64,000 nt of DNA, taken from contig JBCDBD010000017.1 of NCBI GenBank assembly GCA_039184335.1, positions 1 through 64,000 on the forward strand, in the 5' to 3' direction. Under the pieces are notes generated by a model, which saw only the letters and a program-made list of their open reading frames with translations, searched no databases and had not been told where the DNA came from. Both the position numbers and the translations under genes were made by a program. This DNA is from JBCDBD01 sp039184335 (GTDB lineage: Bacteria; Bacteroidota; Bacteroidia; Flavobacteriales; Flavobacteriaceae). Below, in pieces: positions 53,379 through 61,602 of this stretch (positions are counted from its first letter, which is position 1; each line of letters opens with the position of its first letter).

Positions 53379-56240
53379 TTAAACTGCTTTGGCAATTGGG
53401 TTTTTATCGAGGCCCAATTCTTTTCTCAAAAATTTGGCCGTATAGCTTTTGGGGTCTTTTGCCACTGCTTCGGGCGTGCCTTGCGCAACGATCGTTCCGC
53501 CACCACGTCCTCCCTCATAACCGATGTCAATAAGGTGGTCCATCATTTTGATGACATCCATATTGTGTTCGATGACCAAGACTGTATTGCCTTTGTCCAC
53601 CAATTTCTCCAATACTAACATGAGTACCCTGATATCTTCAAAATGAAGCCCTGTGGTAGGCTCGTCCAAGATGTAAAATGTATTTCCAGTATCTCTTTTA
53701 GAAAGCTCCGTGGCCAATTTTACACGTTGGGCCTCGCCGCCAGAGAGTGTGGTAGACTGCTGCCCCAATGATATATAACCCAATCCCACATCTTTTATTG
53801 TCTTCAATTTTCGGTGTATCTTGGGGATATTTGCAAAAAAATCGACCGCCTCGTTGATGGTCATCTCTAAAACATCGGCAATGGATTTACCCCGATAGCG
53901 AATCTCTAAAGTTTCCCTATTGAACCGTTTGCCGTTACAGGTTTCGCATTCTACATAAACGTCGGGCAGAAAATTCATTTCAATCACCTTCAGCCCACCA
54001 CCCATACAGGTTTCACATCGCCCTCCTGCCACGTTGAAGCTAAATCTTCCGGGCTTGTAGCCGCGTATGGTTGCCTCGGTAGTCTTGGCAAAAAGGGAGC
54101 GTATCTCACTGAAGACACCGGTATATGTTGCTGGGTTTGAACGTGGTGTGCGGCCTATGGGCGATTGGTTGATATCGATGACCTTGTCTACATTTTCCAG
54201 TCCCGTAATTTTTTTATAGGGCATCGGTTTTTTCACCCCGTTGAAATAATGGGCATTCATGATGGGATACAGTGTTTCATTGACCAGGGTCGATTTCCCA
54301 CTTCCTGATACACCGGTCACCCCTATCAATTTGCCCAAGGGAAAGGTTGCAGTGATATTTTTTAAATTGTTGCCTGTACAGCCTGACAATACTATTTTTT
54401 TGCCACTTCCTTTTCTCCGGCGTAGGGGAACCGCAATTTCCCTGGTACCTGCAATGTAATCTGCAGTCAGGGTATCATGCTGTTTCAATGCAGAGGGCGG
54501 TCCTTGTGAAATGATTTCGCCACCATGCCTTCCTGCTTTTGGTCCAATGTCGATCACATGGTCGGCATGTTCGATCATATCACGATCGTGTTCCACGACA
54601 ATGACCGAGTTGCCAATATCACGAAGCGATTCCAACGAATGGATGAGACGTTCGTTGTCACGTTGGTGCAGCCCGATGCTCGGTTCATCCAAAATATAGA
54701 GCACCCCTACCAATTGCGAACCGATCTGTGTTGCCAAGCGAATGCGCTGTGCTTCACCTCCAGAGAGTGATTTTGAGCTACGGTGCAATGACAGGTAATC
54801 TAAACCTACATCCAACAAAAATTGGATGCGGGCACGGATTTCCTTAATAATCTCAGTGGCAATCTTTTTTTGGTTCCCCTTGAGCCCTTCTTCCAAATGA
54901 TCAAAGAAGTTGGCAAGTTCAGCAATATCCATTTGGGCAAGCTCCGCAATGTTCAACTGGTTCACCTTAAAATTAAGGGATGCCTTGCGCAGGCGCGAGC
55001 CATTGCAGGCAGGGCAAACCACCTTGTCCATATACGCCTTGGCCCACCGCTTGATCGAAGTTGAATTTGCCTCTTCAAACTGGGTCTTGATGAAATTGGA
55101 GATTCCCTCGTAATCAATGGTGTAATTGCGTTTGACCCCCAACGTTTTTGAATCAATCTCGAAACTGTCCCTGCCCCCATTCAAAATCACGTTCATGGCC
55201 TCTTCCGGAATTTTTGAGATAGGGTCGGTCAATTCAAATCCGTAGCGTTGTGCGATGGTCTCCAATTGCTTAAAGGCCCAAGATTTTTTGTATTCGCCCA
55301 ATGGTGCGATGCCCCCCGCCTTGATCGACAATTTTTTGTTCGGAAAAATCTTGCACTCATTGATCTCGTGTACATGTCCGAGGCCATTGCATTCAGGGCA
55401 CATACCTTTTGGGGAATTGAACGAAAAGGTATTGGGTTCAGGGGTGGGGTACGAAATGCCAGTGGTCGGGCACATCAGGTCGCGACTGAAATAGCGGGGC
55501 TCATGGGTACCCTCTTCCAGTACCATCAGTACATTGTTGCCACTGTACATGGCCGTATTAATGGTTTCGGCCAGACGTTTGTCTTGATCTTCAGCTTCGG
55601 TGACCTTTATTCGATCGATGACAATCTCAATATCGTGGGTCTTGTAACGATCGACTTTCATCCCTTTGGTAATATCAATGATCTCACCATCGACCCGAAC
55701 CTTCACGAAGCCCTGTTTGCCGATCTGTTCAAAAAGTTCACGGTAATGTCCCTTTCGCGATTTTACCACAGGAGAGAGGATGTTGATTTTTTTGCCCATG
55801 TACGATCCAATGATCAATTGCTTGATCTGCTCGTCGCTGTAGCTTACCATTTTTTCGCCCGTGTTATAGCTGTAGGCATCAGCGGCACGGGCATAGAGCA
55901 AACGTAAAAAATCGTAGACTTCGGTAATCGTGCCCACAGTCGAACGGGGTGATTTTGACGTGGTCTTCTGTTCAATGGCGATGACCGGTGACAACCCGTC
56001 GATCTTATCCACATCTGGGCGTTCCAAACCGCCCAAAAATTGGCGGGCATAGGCTGAGAAGGTCTCCATGTAGCGACGCTGCCCTTCAGCGTAAATGGTG
56101 TCAAACGCCAAGCTCGATTTGCCACTGCCCGAAAGCCCGGTAATGACGACCAATTTCTCCCTTGGGATCGTTACATCTATATTTTTCAAGTTATGGACCC
56201 GCGCACCACGGACCTCAATATTTTCTTCGTAGTCGATCAT
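53379..56240 (-). CDS. uvrA: Excinuclease ABC subunit A
   Basis: 953 aa from ATG 56240 (MIDYEENIEVRGARVHNL); an ATG eight codons earlier is less typical. Two ABC modules: Walker A TGLSGSGKSSLAF and TGVSGSGKSTLVN; signatures LSGGEAQRIRLATQIG and LSGGEAQRVKLATEL; zinc-ribbon cysteines in CPECNGLGH, CPACNGSR, CETCMGGG and CETCNGKR. It locates bulky DNA lesions for UvrBC. No SOS-type box was noticed upstream. Confidence 0.97.
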   Translation of the reverse strand: MIDYEENIEVRGARVHNLKNIDVTIPREKLVVITGLSGSGKSSLAFDTIYAEGQRRYMETFSAYARQFLGGLERPDVDKIDGLSPVIAIEQKTTSKSPRSTVGTITEVYDFLRLLYARAADAYSYNTGEKMVSYSDEQIKQLIIGSYMGKKINILSPVVKSRKGHYRELFEQIGKQGFVKVRVDGEIIDITKGMKVDRYKTHDIEIVIDRIKVTEAEDQDKRLAETINTAMYSGNNVLMVLEEGTHEPRYFSRDLMCPTTGISYPTPEPNTFSFNSPKGMCPECNGLGHVHEINECKIFPNKKLSIKAGGIAPLGEYKKSWAFKQLETIAQRYGFELTDPISKIPEEAMNVILNGGRDSFEIDSKTLGVKRNYTIDYEGISNFIKTQFEEANSTSIKRWAKAYMDKVVCPACNGSRLRKASLNFKVNQLNIAELAQMDIAELANFFDHLEEGLKGNQKKIATEIIKEIRARIQFLLDVGLDYLSLHRSSKSLSGGEAQRIRLATQIGSQLVGVLYILDEPSIGLHQRDNERLIHSLESLRDIGNSVIVVEHDRDMIEHADHVIDIGPKAGRHGGEIISQGPPSALKQHDTLTADYIAGTREIAVPLRRRKGSGKKIVLSGCTGNNLKNITATFPLGKLIGVTGVSGSGKSTLVNETLYPIMNAHYFNGVKKPMPYKKITGLENVDKVIDINQSPIGRTPRSNPATYTGVFSEIRSLFAKTTEATIRGYKPGRFSFNVAGGRCETCMGGGLKVIEMNFLPDVYVECETCNGKRFNRETLEIRYRGKSIADVLEMTINEAVDFFANIPKIHRKLKTIKDVGLGYISLGQQSTTLSGGEAQRVKLATELSKRDTGNTFYILDEPTTGLHFEDIRVLMLVLEKLVDKGNTVLVIEHNMDVIKMMDHLIDIGYEGGRGGGTIVAQGTPEAVAKDPKSYTAKFLRKELGLDKNPIAKAV

Positions 56241-56348
56241 AGCACAAGATGATAAAGTAAACAATTGACCTCTAAAAATGAAGTTGGGGCTGTTTTCATT
56301 TTGTTAATTGCCCATATTCGGTTACCTTGTTTTATCAGCTATCGACAG

Positions 56349-57248
56349 ATGAAAAAGCCAACATGCTACAGGGGCCGTATTTTGCTCTCCAAGACCTTGT
56401 TTTGCCTCTTACAGATTGGGTTCGCACAACAACCCGTGATTCTCGATGCCGATACGGGAAACGAAGTAGATGACCTCTATGCCCTGGTACGGGTCTTGCT
56501 TGAACCCTCGATAACGGTAACAGCTCTGAACGCCACCCATTGGCAGACCAGTCACTGGAGTGTGGCACGCTCTATGGAGAACAGCCATCGGTTGAACCAA
56601 CAGTTGTTGGGCGAACTGGACATGAACGTGAAAACATTGCGAGGCGCTCCGGCAAGAATGTACGATTGGGGGGATCGGGCACAGCATTCCGCTGCCGCAT
56701 CTGAAATCATTGCACAGGCCCAGCAAGAACAAGAGGTCGTGGTCATTGCCCTAGGGGCATTGACCAATGTGGCATCGGCAATCTATATACGGCCCGATAT
56801 TGCGCCAAGATTGAAAGTATATTGGCTGGGAACGACATTTGATTTTGACCGGCAAGTACTCAAACGAAACGATTTTAACCCTTTAATGGATCCCTTTGCC
56901 CTGGACTACGTGTTGGATTCGAAGGTCGACCTCTATATTATGCCTGTTAATGTTGCCACTGCTATGGAAATTGGATATCGTGAACTCAAAGCTGCTATCG
57001 GAACGCATGAAATGGGTAAACTTTTATTGAAGCGATGGAATGAGCATTTAGATGGGGCACGCCAGCGCAGAACTTTATGGGATTTGGCCTTGGTGACCGC
57101 TTTTATAGCACCCGAAATGGCAGAGACCCAAGTGATCACTACCTCTAGGGACAGTGGCCATAGGCCCATTACCTTTTACAAGGCCATCGATGCCCAGGCC
57201 ATCTATAATGATTTTTACAAAGTACTGTTGGCATTTGAACAGAAGTAG
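56349..57248 (+). CDS. Exported inosine-uridine nucleoside hydrolase-like enzyme
   Basis: 299 aa from ATG 56349; 28 upstream in-frame codons overlap the uvrA start region and look non-coding. Signal-like segment ILLSKTLFCLLQIGFAQ. Calcium site VILDADTGNEVDDLYAL (motif DxDxGNExDD form), ALGALTNVASAI, and the later DPFALDYVL region match nucleoside hydrolases; the usual catalytic His near the C-terminus may be in RDSGHRPITF. It would split ribonucleosides in the periplasm. 109 bp separate it from uvrA. Confidence 0.82.
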   Translation: MKKPTCYRGRILLSKTLFCLLQIGFAQQPVILDADTGNEVDDLYALVRVLLEPSITVTALNATHWQTSHWSVARSMENSHRLNQQLLGELDMNVKTLRGAPARMYDWGDRAQHSAAASEIIAQAQQEQEVVVIALGALTNVASAIYIRPDIAPRLKVYWLGTTFDFDRQVLKRNDFNPLMDPFALDYVLDSKVDLYIMPVNVATAMEIGYRELKAAIGTHEMGKLLLKRWNEHLDGARQRRTLWDLALVTAFIAPEMAETQVITTSRDSGHRPITFYKAIDAQAIYNDFYKVLLAFEQK

Positions 57249-57296
57249 GTTATTTTTAGCTTCTGTAAAAACCACAACATAACACTAGAAAATCAA

Positions 57297-57821
57297 ATGA
57301 AGGTATTAGGTATAGGATCACGTTTAGATCACCCAGAATATGGAAAAGGAGTGGTCACCAATGTTTCTTCACGGCATTATTGGGTCACTTTTTTAGAGAA
57401 TGGATTGGAGACCATCGATTTGGATGCTGAATTTGAAGTGATTGAAGCTGTTGAAGATGAGGTGGATTCGGTCAGTTTCTTTGAGGTGGAACGTTCTTTG
57501 GTCAAGATCCTGGAGAAATGGAGCGATACCCACGAAAGGGTGGCCTTGGCAGACAAATGGAAAAGGGGCAAGCTAATTTTGGAACCAGGGGATGATTTGG
57601 CCCCTAAGGAAATGCCCATCGATACCTTTTTTCATAAGATCGTCATGGTACGCGACCGTATTCGGGTCATGGAACAGAAGATCAACAGCAGCAAAAATCT
57701 TGACGATCAAGAGAAAGTGGACCTACAGCAGTATATCACCCGGATCTATGGCAGTTTGACCAGCTTCAATGTGTTGTTCAAGAACAAGAGCGATCAATTT
57801 GTAGGGGAACGGAGCAAGTAG
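57297..57821 (+). CDS. Conserved hypothetical 174-aa protein
   Basis: A soluble protein beginning MKVLGIGSRLDHPEYGKGVV. The first ~55 residues (HPEYGKGVVTNVSSRHYWVTFLENG) resemble a Tudor/SH3-like fold as in the PcrA tail, suggesting a binding module; the rest is helical (about 65-170). No named function. 48 bp after the nucleoside hydrolase gene. Confidence 0.6.
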   Translation: MKVLGIGSRLDHPEYGKGVVTNVSSRHYWVTFLENGLETIDLDAEFEVIEAVEDEVDSVSFFEVERSLVKILEKWSDTHERVALADKWKRGKLILEPGDDLAPKEMPIDTFFHKIVMVRDRIRVMEQKINSSKNLDDQEKVDLQQYITRIYGSLTSFNVLFKNKSDQFVGERSK

Positions 57822-57847
57822 CCCAAAGTCTATCTATGACCGCATTT

Positions 57848-57908
57848 GAAGCACTGGCCCCAAGCACGTGAAGGGGGCCAAGGTAGTCTTGGCCATTACG
57901 ATGCTTCG
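57848..57908. other. Structured intergenic segment between convergent genes
   Basis: Overlapping hairpins: TGGCCCC 57855-57861 with GGGGCCA 57874-57880; GGCCAAG 57876-57882 with CTTGGCC 57888-57894; and outer GAAGCA/TGCTTC arms. The inner stems compete for the same bases. No T-run follows. It may stop transcription from the two convergent genes or be a structured RNA. Confidence 0.3.
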
Positions 57909-57933
57909 TGCGGTAAAGAAATAACTGTCAAAA

Positions 57934-58383
57934 TTACCAGTAATTAAAGAAGAGTTCAATGGCGACACCAAGGCCAAAACTGGCCAATGCTGCCAAAAAA
58001 GAAATCCGGCCTAGATCGAAAATATTGGAAAAGGCCATCCACAGGGCCATCAAGGCGCAACCTACCAACAAAACCGTGGCGTAGAGTGGTACTTGACTGG
58101 TAAAAAGCCCTGTCAGGTTAAAAAAGGGATCTAAAAGTGCCGTAAAAGCAAATAGGGCCATGGTGAAATTGGTCTTTCGGTGTGCCCAAAAAAGGTAAAG
58201 CCCGGCCGCCAAGAGTTCAATAGTGATGGCCAAGGGGCCGAATTGATTGTAATAGGACGCCTCAAAATACCCTTCAAAATTTTCTGGAAAAGCCACGGCC
58301 GACAAAAAGATGATGCCCAGTACCAATGCAATGGTGATAAAGATTAAAGCAAGAAATATTCTGTTTCTTACGACGTTTTTCAT
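57934..58383 (-). CDS. Small integral membrane protein, unknown
   Basis: 149 aa with about five hydrophobic segments: IFLALIFITIALVLGIIFLS, LAITIELLAAGLYLFW, FTMALFAFTALLDPFFN, YATVLLVGCALMALWM and ISFLAALASFGLGVAI. Topology suggests a multi-pass inner-membrane protein. No family recognised. Confidence 0.65.
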   Translation of the reverse strand: MKNVVRNRIFLALIFITIALVLGIIFLSAVAFPENFEGYFEASYYNQFGPLAITIELLAAGLYLFWAHRKTNFTMALFAFTALLDPFFNLTGLFTSQVPLYATVLLVGCALMALWMAFSNIFDLGRISFLAALASFGLGVAIELFFNYW

Positions 58384-58424
58384 CTACACAAGCTGATTTA
58401 GATGAAATTTAATCAAATTCTGCT

Positions 58425-59198
58425 TCAGACCGCTTCCTTTTTCTCACTTAAATACTTCCAGTACCGTTTCGGTACATGCTGGGTATGCAATTTTCGGTTG
58501 ATACGTGATTTGATGTTGGTGCTTCGAAAGTAATTGTTCCACAAATCTTGGTATTCATATTCTCCCTTGGTAAAGACATCGCTCTTTCGGGTACGGTTAT
58601 AATGAACTTCACTAAGGTTGAGTGAAATGATTTCTACCCTATCTAGATTGTAATAAATGCCATATTTGCGCTTGACATCATAAATCAACCATTGTTGGTC
58701 GGCATAGCGGTTACGAAAATGTTTTGAAATAAGGGGCAGCACATCAAAATCGGGCTCAACATTGGCAAAGTAGATATGATCTTTGGTCAATTGAAAGCGT
58801 ACAAAGGCTTCCATGCGGTGTTTTTCACGCCCTACCTTTTGCGCCAGTTGTGCAATATAGCGAACGGTCTCATCTGAAAAGTCGGTCTGCTTGTCTTTAT
58901 GCGCCATGAGTTTTCTGATATAGGTGTAGCAGGCCATCTCAATACCCTCGGTTTCGCTTAAAAAGGCAAAGTAGATGTTGTTGATGGCGTTGTGGCTTTT
59001 GTTACGGATGCCGTTCCAGACCCGCTTGGCCTTTTCGACATGGGTGAAAATGGTCTCGGTTTCTGAGAAAAGACCGTTTTGGCCTTGACCGTTCTTTTGA
59101 ATGTCGGCCACGTCCAATTTTTCTTCAAAAGCGATAAATACTGCCGTAAGAAAGCCGTTGAAACTTCCGTCGTAGATCAATGTGGTTGAAGTGCTCAT
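58425..59198 (-). CDS. TIGR03915-type DNA-metabolism protein
   Basis: 257 aa from ATG 59198 (MSTSTTLIYDGSFNGFLTAVF); the in-frame extension to 59285 is not family-like. The N-terminus and YDVKRKYGIYYNLDRVEIISLN match the DUF4130/TIGR03915 family, which nearly always pairs with the TIGR03916 radical SAM protein and is thought to act in DNA repair or modification. That partner is upstream at 59431-60711 on the same strand. Confidence 0.8.
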   Translation of the reverse strand: MSTSTTLIYDGSFNGFLTAVFIAFEEKLDVADIQKNGQGQNGLFSETETIFTHVEKAKRVWNGIRNKSHNAINNIYFAFLSETEGIEMACYTYIRKLMAHKDKQTDFSDETVRYIAQLAQKVGREKHRMEAFVRFQLTKDHIYFANVEPDFDVLPLISKHFRNRYADQQWLIYDVKRKYGIYYNLDRVEIISLNLSEVHYNRTRKSDVFTKGEYEYQDLWNNYFRSTNIKSRINRKLHTQHVPKRYWKYLSEKKEAV

Positions 59199-59253
59199 AG
59201 GGTGTTGTTTTTTACTGTTGTCATTTCGACTGCACGGGAGAAATACAGATCTC

Positions 59254-59430
59254 TCAATCAACGGCCCCTTCAAAATGACAGGCATTGTTTTGAATAATTT
59301 TCTTTAAGGTCCGCAATGATTTTTTGGTCCTGCTTTTAAACGCGATATAATCGTACCCCAGGTTTAAAATGGTCTGGCGTTTACGGTCTAGGTAGCGTTG
59401 TTTTGCTAATCTGCGCATGGTTTTTTTCAT
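59254..59430 (-). CDS. Possible small basic protein between repair genes
   Basis: ATG at 59430, one base after the radical SAM stop, opens a 58-codon frame ending at 59254. The product is very basic (KKTMRRLAKQRYLDRKRQTI, then FKSRTKKSLRTLKKIIQNN), which would suit nucleic-acid binding. Support is only its placement in the transcript and its composition; it may be untranslated linker. Confidence 0.4.
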   Translation of the reverse strand: MKKTMRRLAKQRYLDRKRQTILNLGYDYIAFKSRTKKSLRTLKKIIQNNACHFEGAVD

Positions 59431-60711
59431 TTAGTTGAACAGTGATAATTGTTGCTGGTACTGCTTCTTGAATTTACTTGCGGATTGTTGCAAGATCATT
59501 CCCTTGATTTTTTCCGCGTCCAGATCCCTGCGCTCCCAATATCGGGAGTCACATACCATAAAGTGTTTGGCACGGTTGAGGGCCACTCCCAGTTTTTTGA
59601 GATGGTCCCAGTTCAATTTTCGAAACTTTCGGGCGTTCAACAGTTTTGCGACCGATTGCATGCCCAGTCCGGGTACCCTGGCCAACATATGCTTGTCTGC
59701 CTTGTTCACATCAACGGGAAAATGGTGCAGGTTGCGCAGGGCCCAAGAGAGCTTGGGATCCACGTCTGCCTCTAGGTTGGGGTGGTCGTCATTTAAGATT
59801 TCATTGACCGCAAAGCCATAAAAACGTAGCAACCAATCGGTCTGGTATAGACGGTTTTCACGCAATAGTGGTACCTGTGACCCAATGGAAGGCAGACGAT
59901 TGTCTTTTGACACAGGAACGTAACCCGAATAGTATACCCTTTTCATCAGGTATTTTTTATAGTAATAGGTGGCCGTGTACATGATGTCTTTGTCCGTTTC
60001 ACCTGTAGCCCCCACGATCATTTGGGTACTTTGACCGGCTGGGGCGTATTTGGGCGCACTTTTGATACGCTTTCGTTCATTATGGTACCGTAAGAGTTCG
60101 TTTTTGACCTTGCGCATCGGCTTGGTAAAATCTTCCTGCTTTTTGTCAGGGGCCAATAATTGAAGGCCGGAAATGGTGGGGACCTCAATGTTGACCGAAA
60201 GACGGTCAGCATACAATCCGGCCTCATACATGAGTTCATCACTGGCTCCCGGAATGGACTTTAAGTGGATGTATCCATTAAAATTTTCCTCTTTCCGTAG
60301 TTTCCTGGCTACAGCAATCAACCGTTCCATCGTGTAATCTGGACTTTTAAAAATGCCCGAGCTTAAAAAAAGACCCTCGATATAGTTTCTTCGATAGAAG
60401 TTGATGGTGAGATCGACAACTTCCTGGATCTTGAACGCCGCACGCTTGACATCGTTGCTCTTTCGGGTGATGCAGTAGGCACAGTCGTAGATACAGTGGT
60501 TGGTCAGCAATATTTTCAATAGCGATACACAACGCCCATCTTCAGTATAGCTATGGCAAATGCCCATTCGTGAAGCATTGCCCAACCCCTTATCGGTATT
60601 GGTGCGGTCACTGCCACTACTGGCGCAAGAAACATCATACTTCGCCGCATCGGCGAGGATGTTCAATTTTTCTCTGATACGTTCGAAACCCATAGCTTGG
60701 AAATATTCCAT
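59431..60711 (-). CDS. TIGR03916 radical SAM DNA modification/repair protein
   Basis: 426 aa. Radical SAM cluster cysteines C73, C77 and C80 in CIYDCAYC, preceded by KYDVSCASSGSDR typical of this family. The C-terminal part contains helix-hairpin-helix-like ARVPGLGMQSVAKLLNARKFRKL, suggesting DNA binding. The substrate is unknown. It is divergent from the S24 repressor, and one operator (60698-60710) overlaps its first codons, so the repressor probably controls it. Confidence 0.85.
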   Translation of the reverse strand: MEYFQAMGFERIREKLNILADAAKYDVSCASSGSDRTNTDKGLGNASRMGICHSYTEDGRCVSLLKILLTNHCIYDCAYCITRKSNDVKRAAFKIQEVVDLTINFYRRNYIEGLFLSSGIFKSPDYTMERLIAVARKLRKEENFNGYIHLKSIPGASDELMYEAGLYADRLSVNIEVPTISGLQLLAPDKKQEDFTKPMRKVKNELLRYHNERKRIKSAPKYAPAGQSTQMIVGATGETDKDIMYTATYYYKKYLMKRVYYSGYVPVSKDNRLPSIGSQVPLLRENRLYQTDWLLRFYGFAVNEILNDDHPNLEADVDPKLSWALRNLHHFPVDVNKADKHMLARVPGLGMQSVAKLLNARKFRKLNWDHLKKLGVALNRAKHFMVCDSRYWERRDLDAEKIKGMILQQSASKFKKQYQQQLSLFN

Positions 60712-60774
60712 CCAAAAATATGGAAATAATCCAATAAATGGAAATAATCCAAAAAATATTTTGGAAATAGTCCA
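60698..60774. promoter_or_regulatory. Four TGGAAATAnTCCA operators
   Basis: TGGAAATATTCCA at 60698-60710, TGGAAATAATCCA at 60721-60733 and 60739-60751, TGGAAATAGTCCA at 60762-60774. Centre-to-centre spacing is 23, 18 and 23 bp, a symmetric set. Each is a TGGA-N5-TCCA dyad. The first overlaps codons 1-5 of the radical SAM gene; the last lies between the -33 and -7 elements of the repressor gene. This is the expected layout for an autoregulating LexA/CI-like repressor that also controls the divergent gene. Confidence 0.85.
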
Positions 60775-60789
60775 AAATCGGTATATTTG
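60760..60789 (+). promoter_or_regulatory. Promoter of the S24 repressor gene
   Basis: TTTG 60760-60763 and TATATTTG 60782-60789 with an 18-nt gap match the Bacteroidota -33/-7 pattern. Expected start of transcription falls at or just after the ATG at 60793, so the mRNA may be leaderless. A CAAAAATA (TATTTTTG on the minus strand) at 60713-60720 may be the -7 element of the divergent radical SAM gene, likewise next to its ATG. Confidence 0.55.
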
Positions 60790-60792
60790 GGT

Positions 60793-61554
60793 ATGGAAAA
60801 CGAAGTAACCTTAAAACGTTTTATTGAAATACGTCGGGATCTGGGCCATACCCAGGCAGCGTTTGCCCAAATTTTGGGTATTTCGAGCACCACGGCCGAT
60901 ATTGAACGCGGGCGTACCAAGTTATCCGGTAGGGTAGTGGCCGAACTGCTACGACAGTTTAAGGTCAATCCACTTTGGCTGTTTGGGGAAAGTGACGAAA
61001 AATACCTGGAAACCTCAAGAACCAGTGTCATTCCCAAGGTGGTCACTGTTGACAGTGCAGATCAAGACAATATGGTATTGGTCAATGCCAAGGCCGCCGC
61101 CGGATATCCCCAAAATATAGCAGATACCAGTTGGTATCGCCAATTGCCAGCCTTTGACCTGCCCATACCTGAATTTCGGAATGCCACCTATCGGGGCTTT
61201 CAGGTCGAGGGTGACAGTATGTTGCCCAACCTAAAACCCAGCGATTGGGTATTGGCCAGGGCCATTGAGCATATTGACCATGTCAATGCCAATAAGATCT
61301 ATGTGGTCGTGCTACAAGATGCCGTTTTGGTCAAAAAGATTGAAAAGCGACCAAATTCCAACAACATTACCTTGATTTCATTGAACGAAACCTACCCCCC
61401 CTATGAGATCAAACCGTTTCAGATCCAGGAAATCTGGGAAGTGAGCAGTAAAATCACTTTTGGAATCGATGCCACCACTGAAAAAGGACTGTTGCGACAA
61501 CTTCAAGAATCGATGGAGGAGCTAAAAAAGCAGGTAGGCCAGGTCACAAATTAG
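60793..61554 (+). CDS. XRE-type HTH repressor with S24 peptidase-like domain
   Basis: 253 aa from ATG 60793 (a TTG two codons before lies in the -7 element). N-terminal HTH (about 8-65: RDLGHTQAAFAQILGISSTT) and C-terminal LexA/CI-type domain: cleavage-like AAAG (Ala103-Gly104), Ser142 in EGDSM, and general-base Lys181 in AVLVKK. The Ser-Lys dyad is intact, so self-cleavage on DNA damage is possible. The four operators in its promoter imply autoregulation and control of the TIGR03916-TIGR03915 genes. Confidence 0.85.
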   Translation: MENEVTLKRFIEIRRDLGHTQAAFAQILGISSTTADIERGRTKLSGRVVAELLRQFKVNPLWLFGESDEKYLETSRTSVIPKVVTVDSADQDNMVLVNAKAAAGYPQNIADTSWYRQLPAFDLPIPEFRNATYRGFQVEGDSMLPNLKPSDWVLARAIEHIDHVNANKIYVVVLQDAVLVKKIEKRPNSNNITLISLNETYPPYEIKPFQIQEIWEVSSKITFGIDATTEKGLLRQLQESMEELKKQVGQVTN

Positions 61555-61602
61555 CGGTACCCTTTTTAAAATGTTGGCTATATTCGTAGTGTGCCAACCA
61601 CC

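Noticed and set aside
56265..56348. Upstream extension of the nucleoside hydrolase
   Set aside because: Overlaps the uvrA promoter region and would bury the signal peptide.
60698..60774. CRISPR-like or satellite repeats
   Set aside because: Thirteen-bp dyads at 18-23 bp spacing in a divergent promoter fit operators instead.
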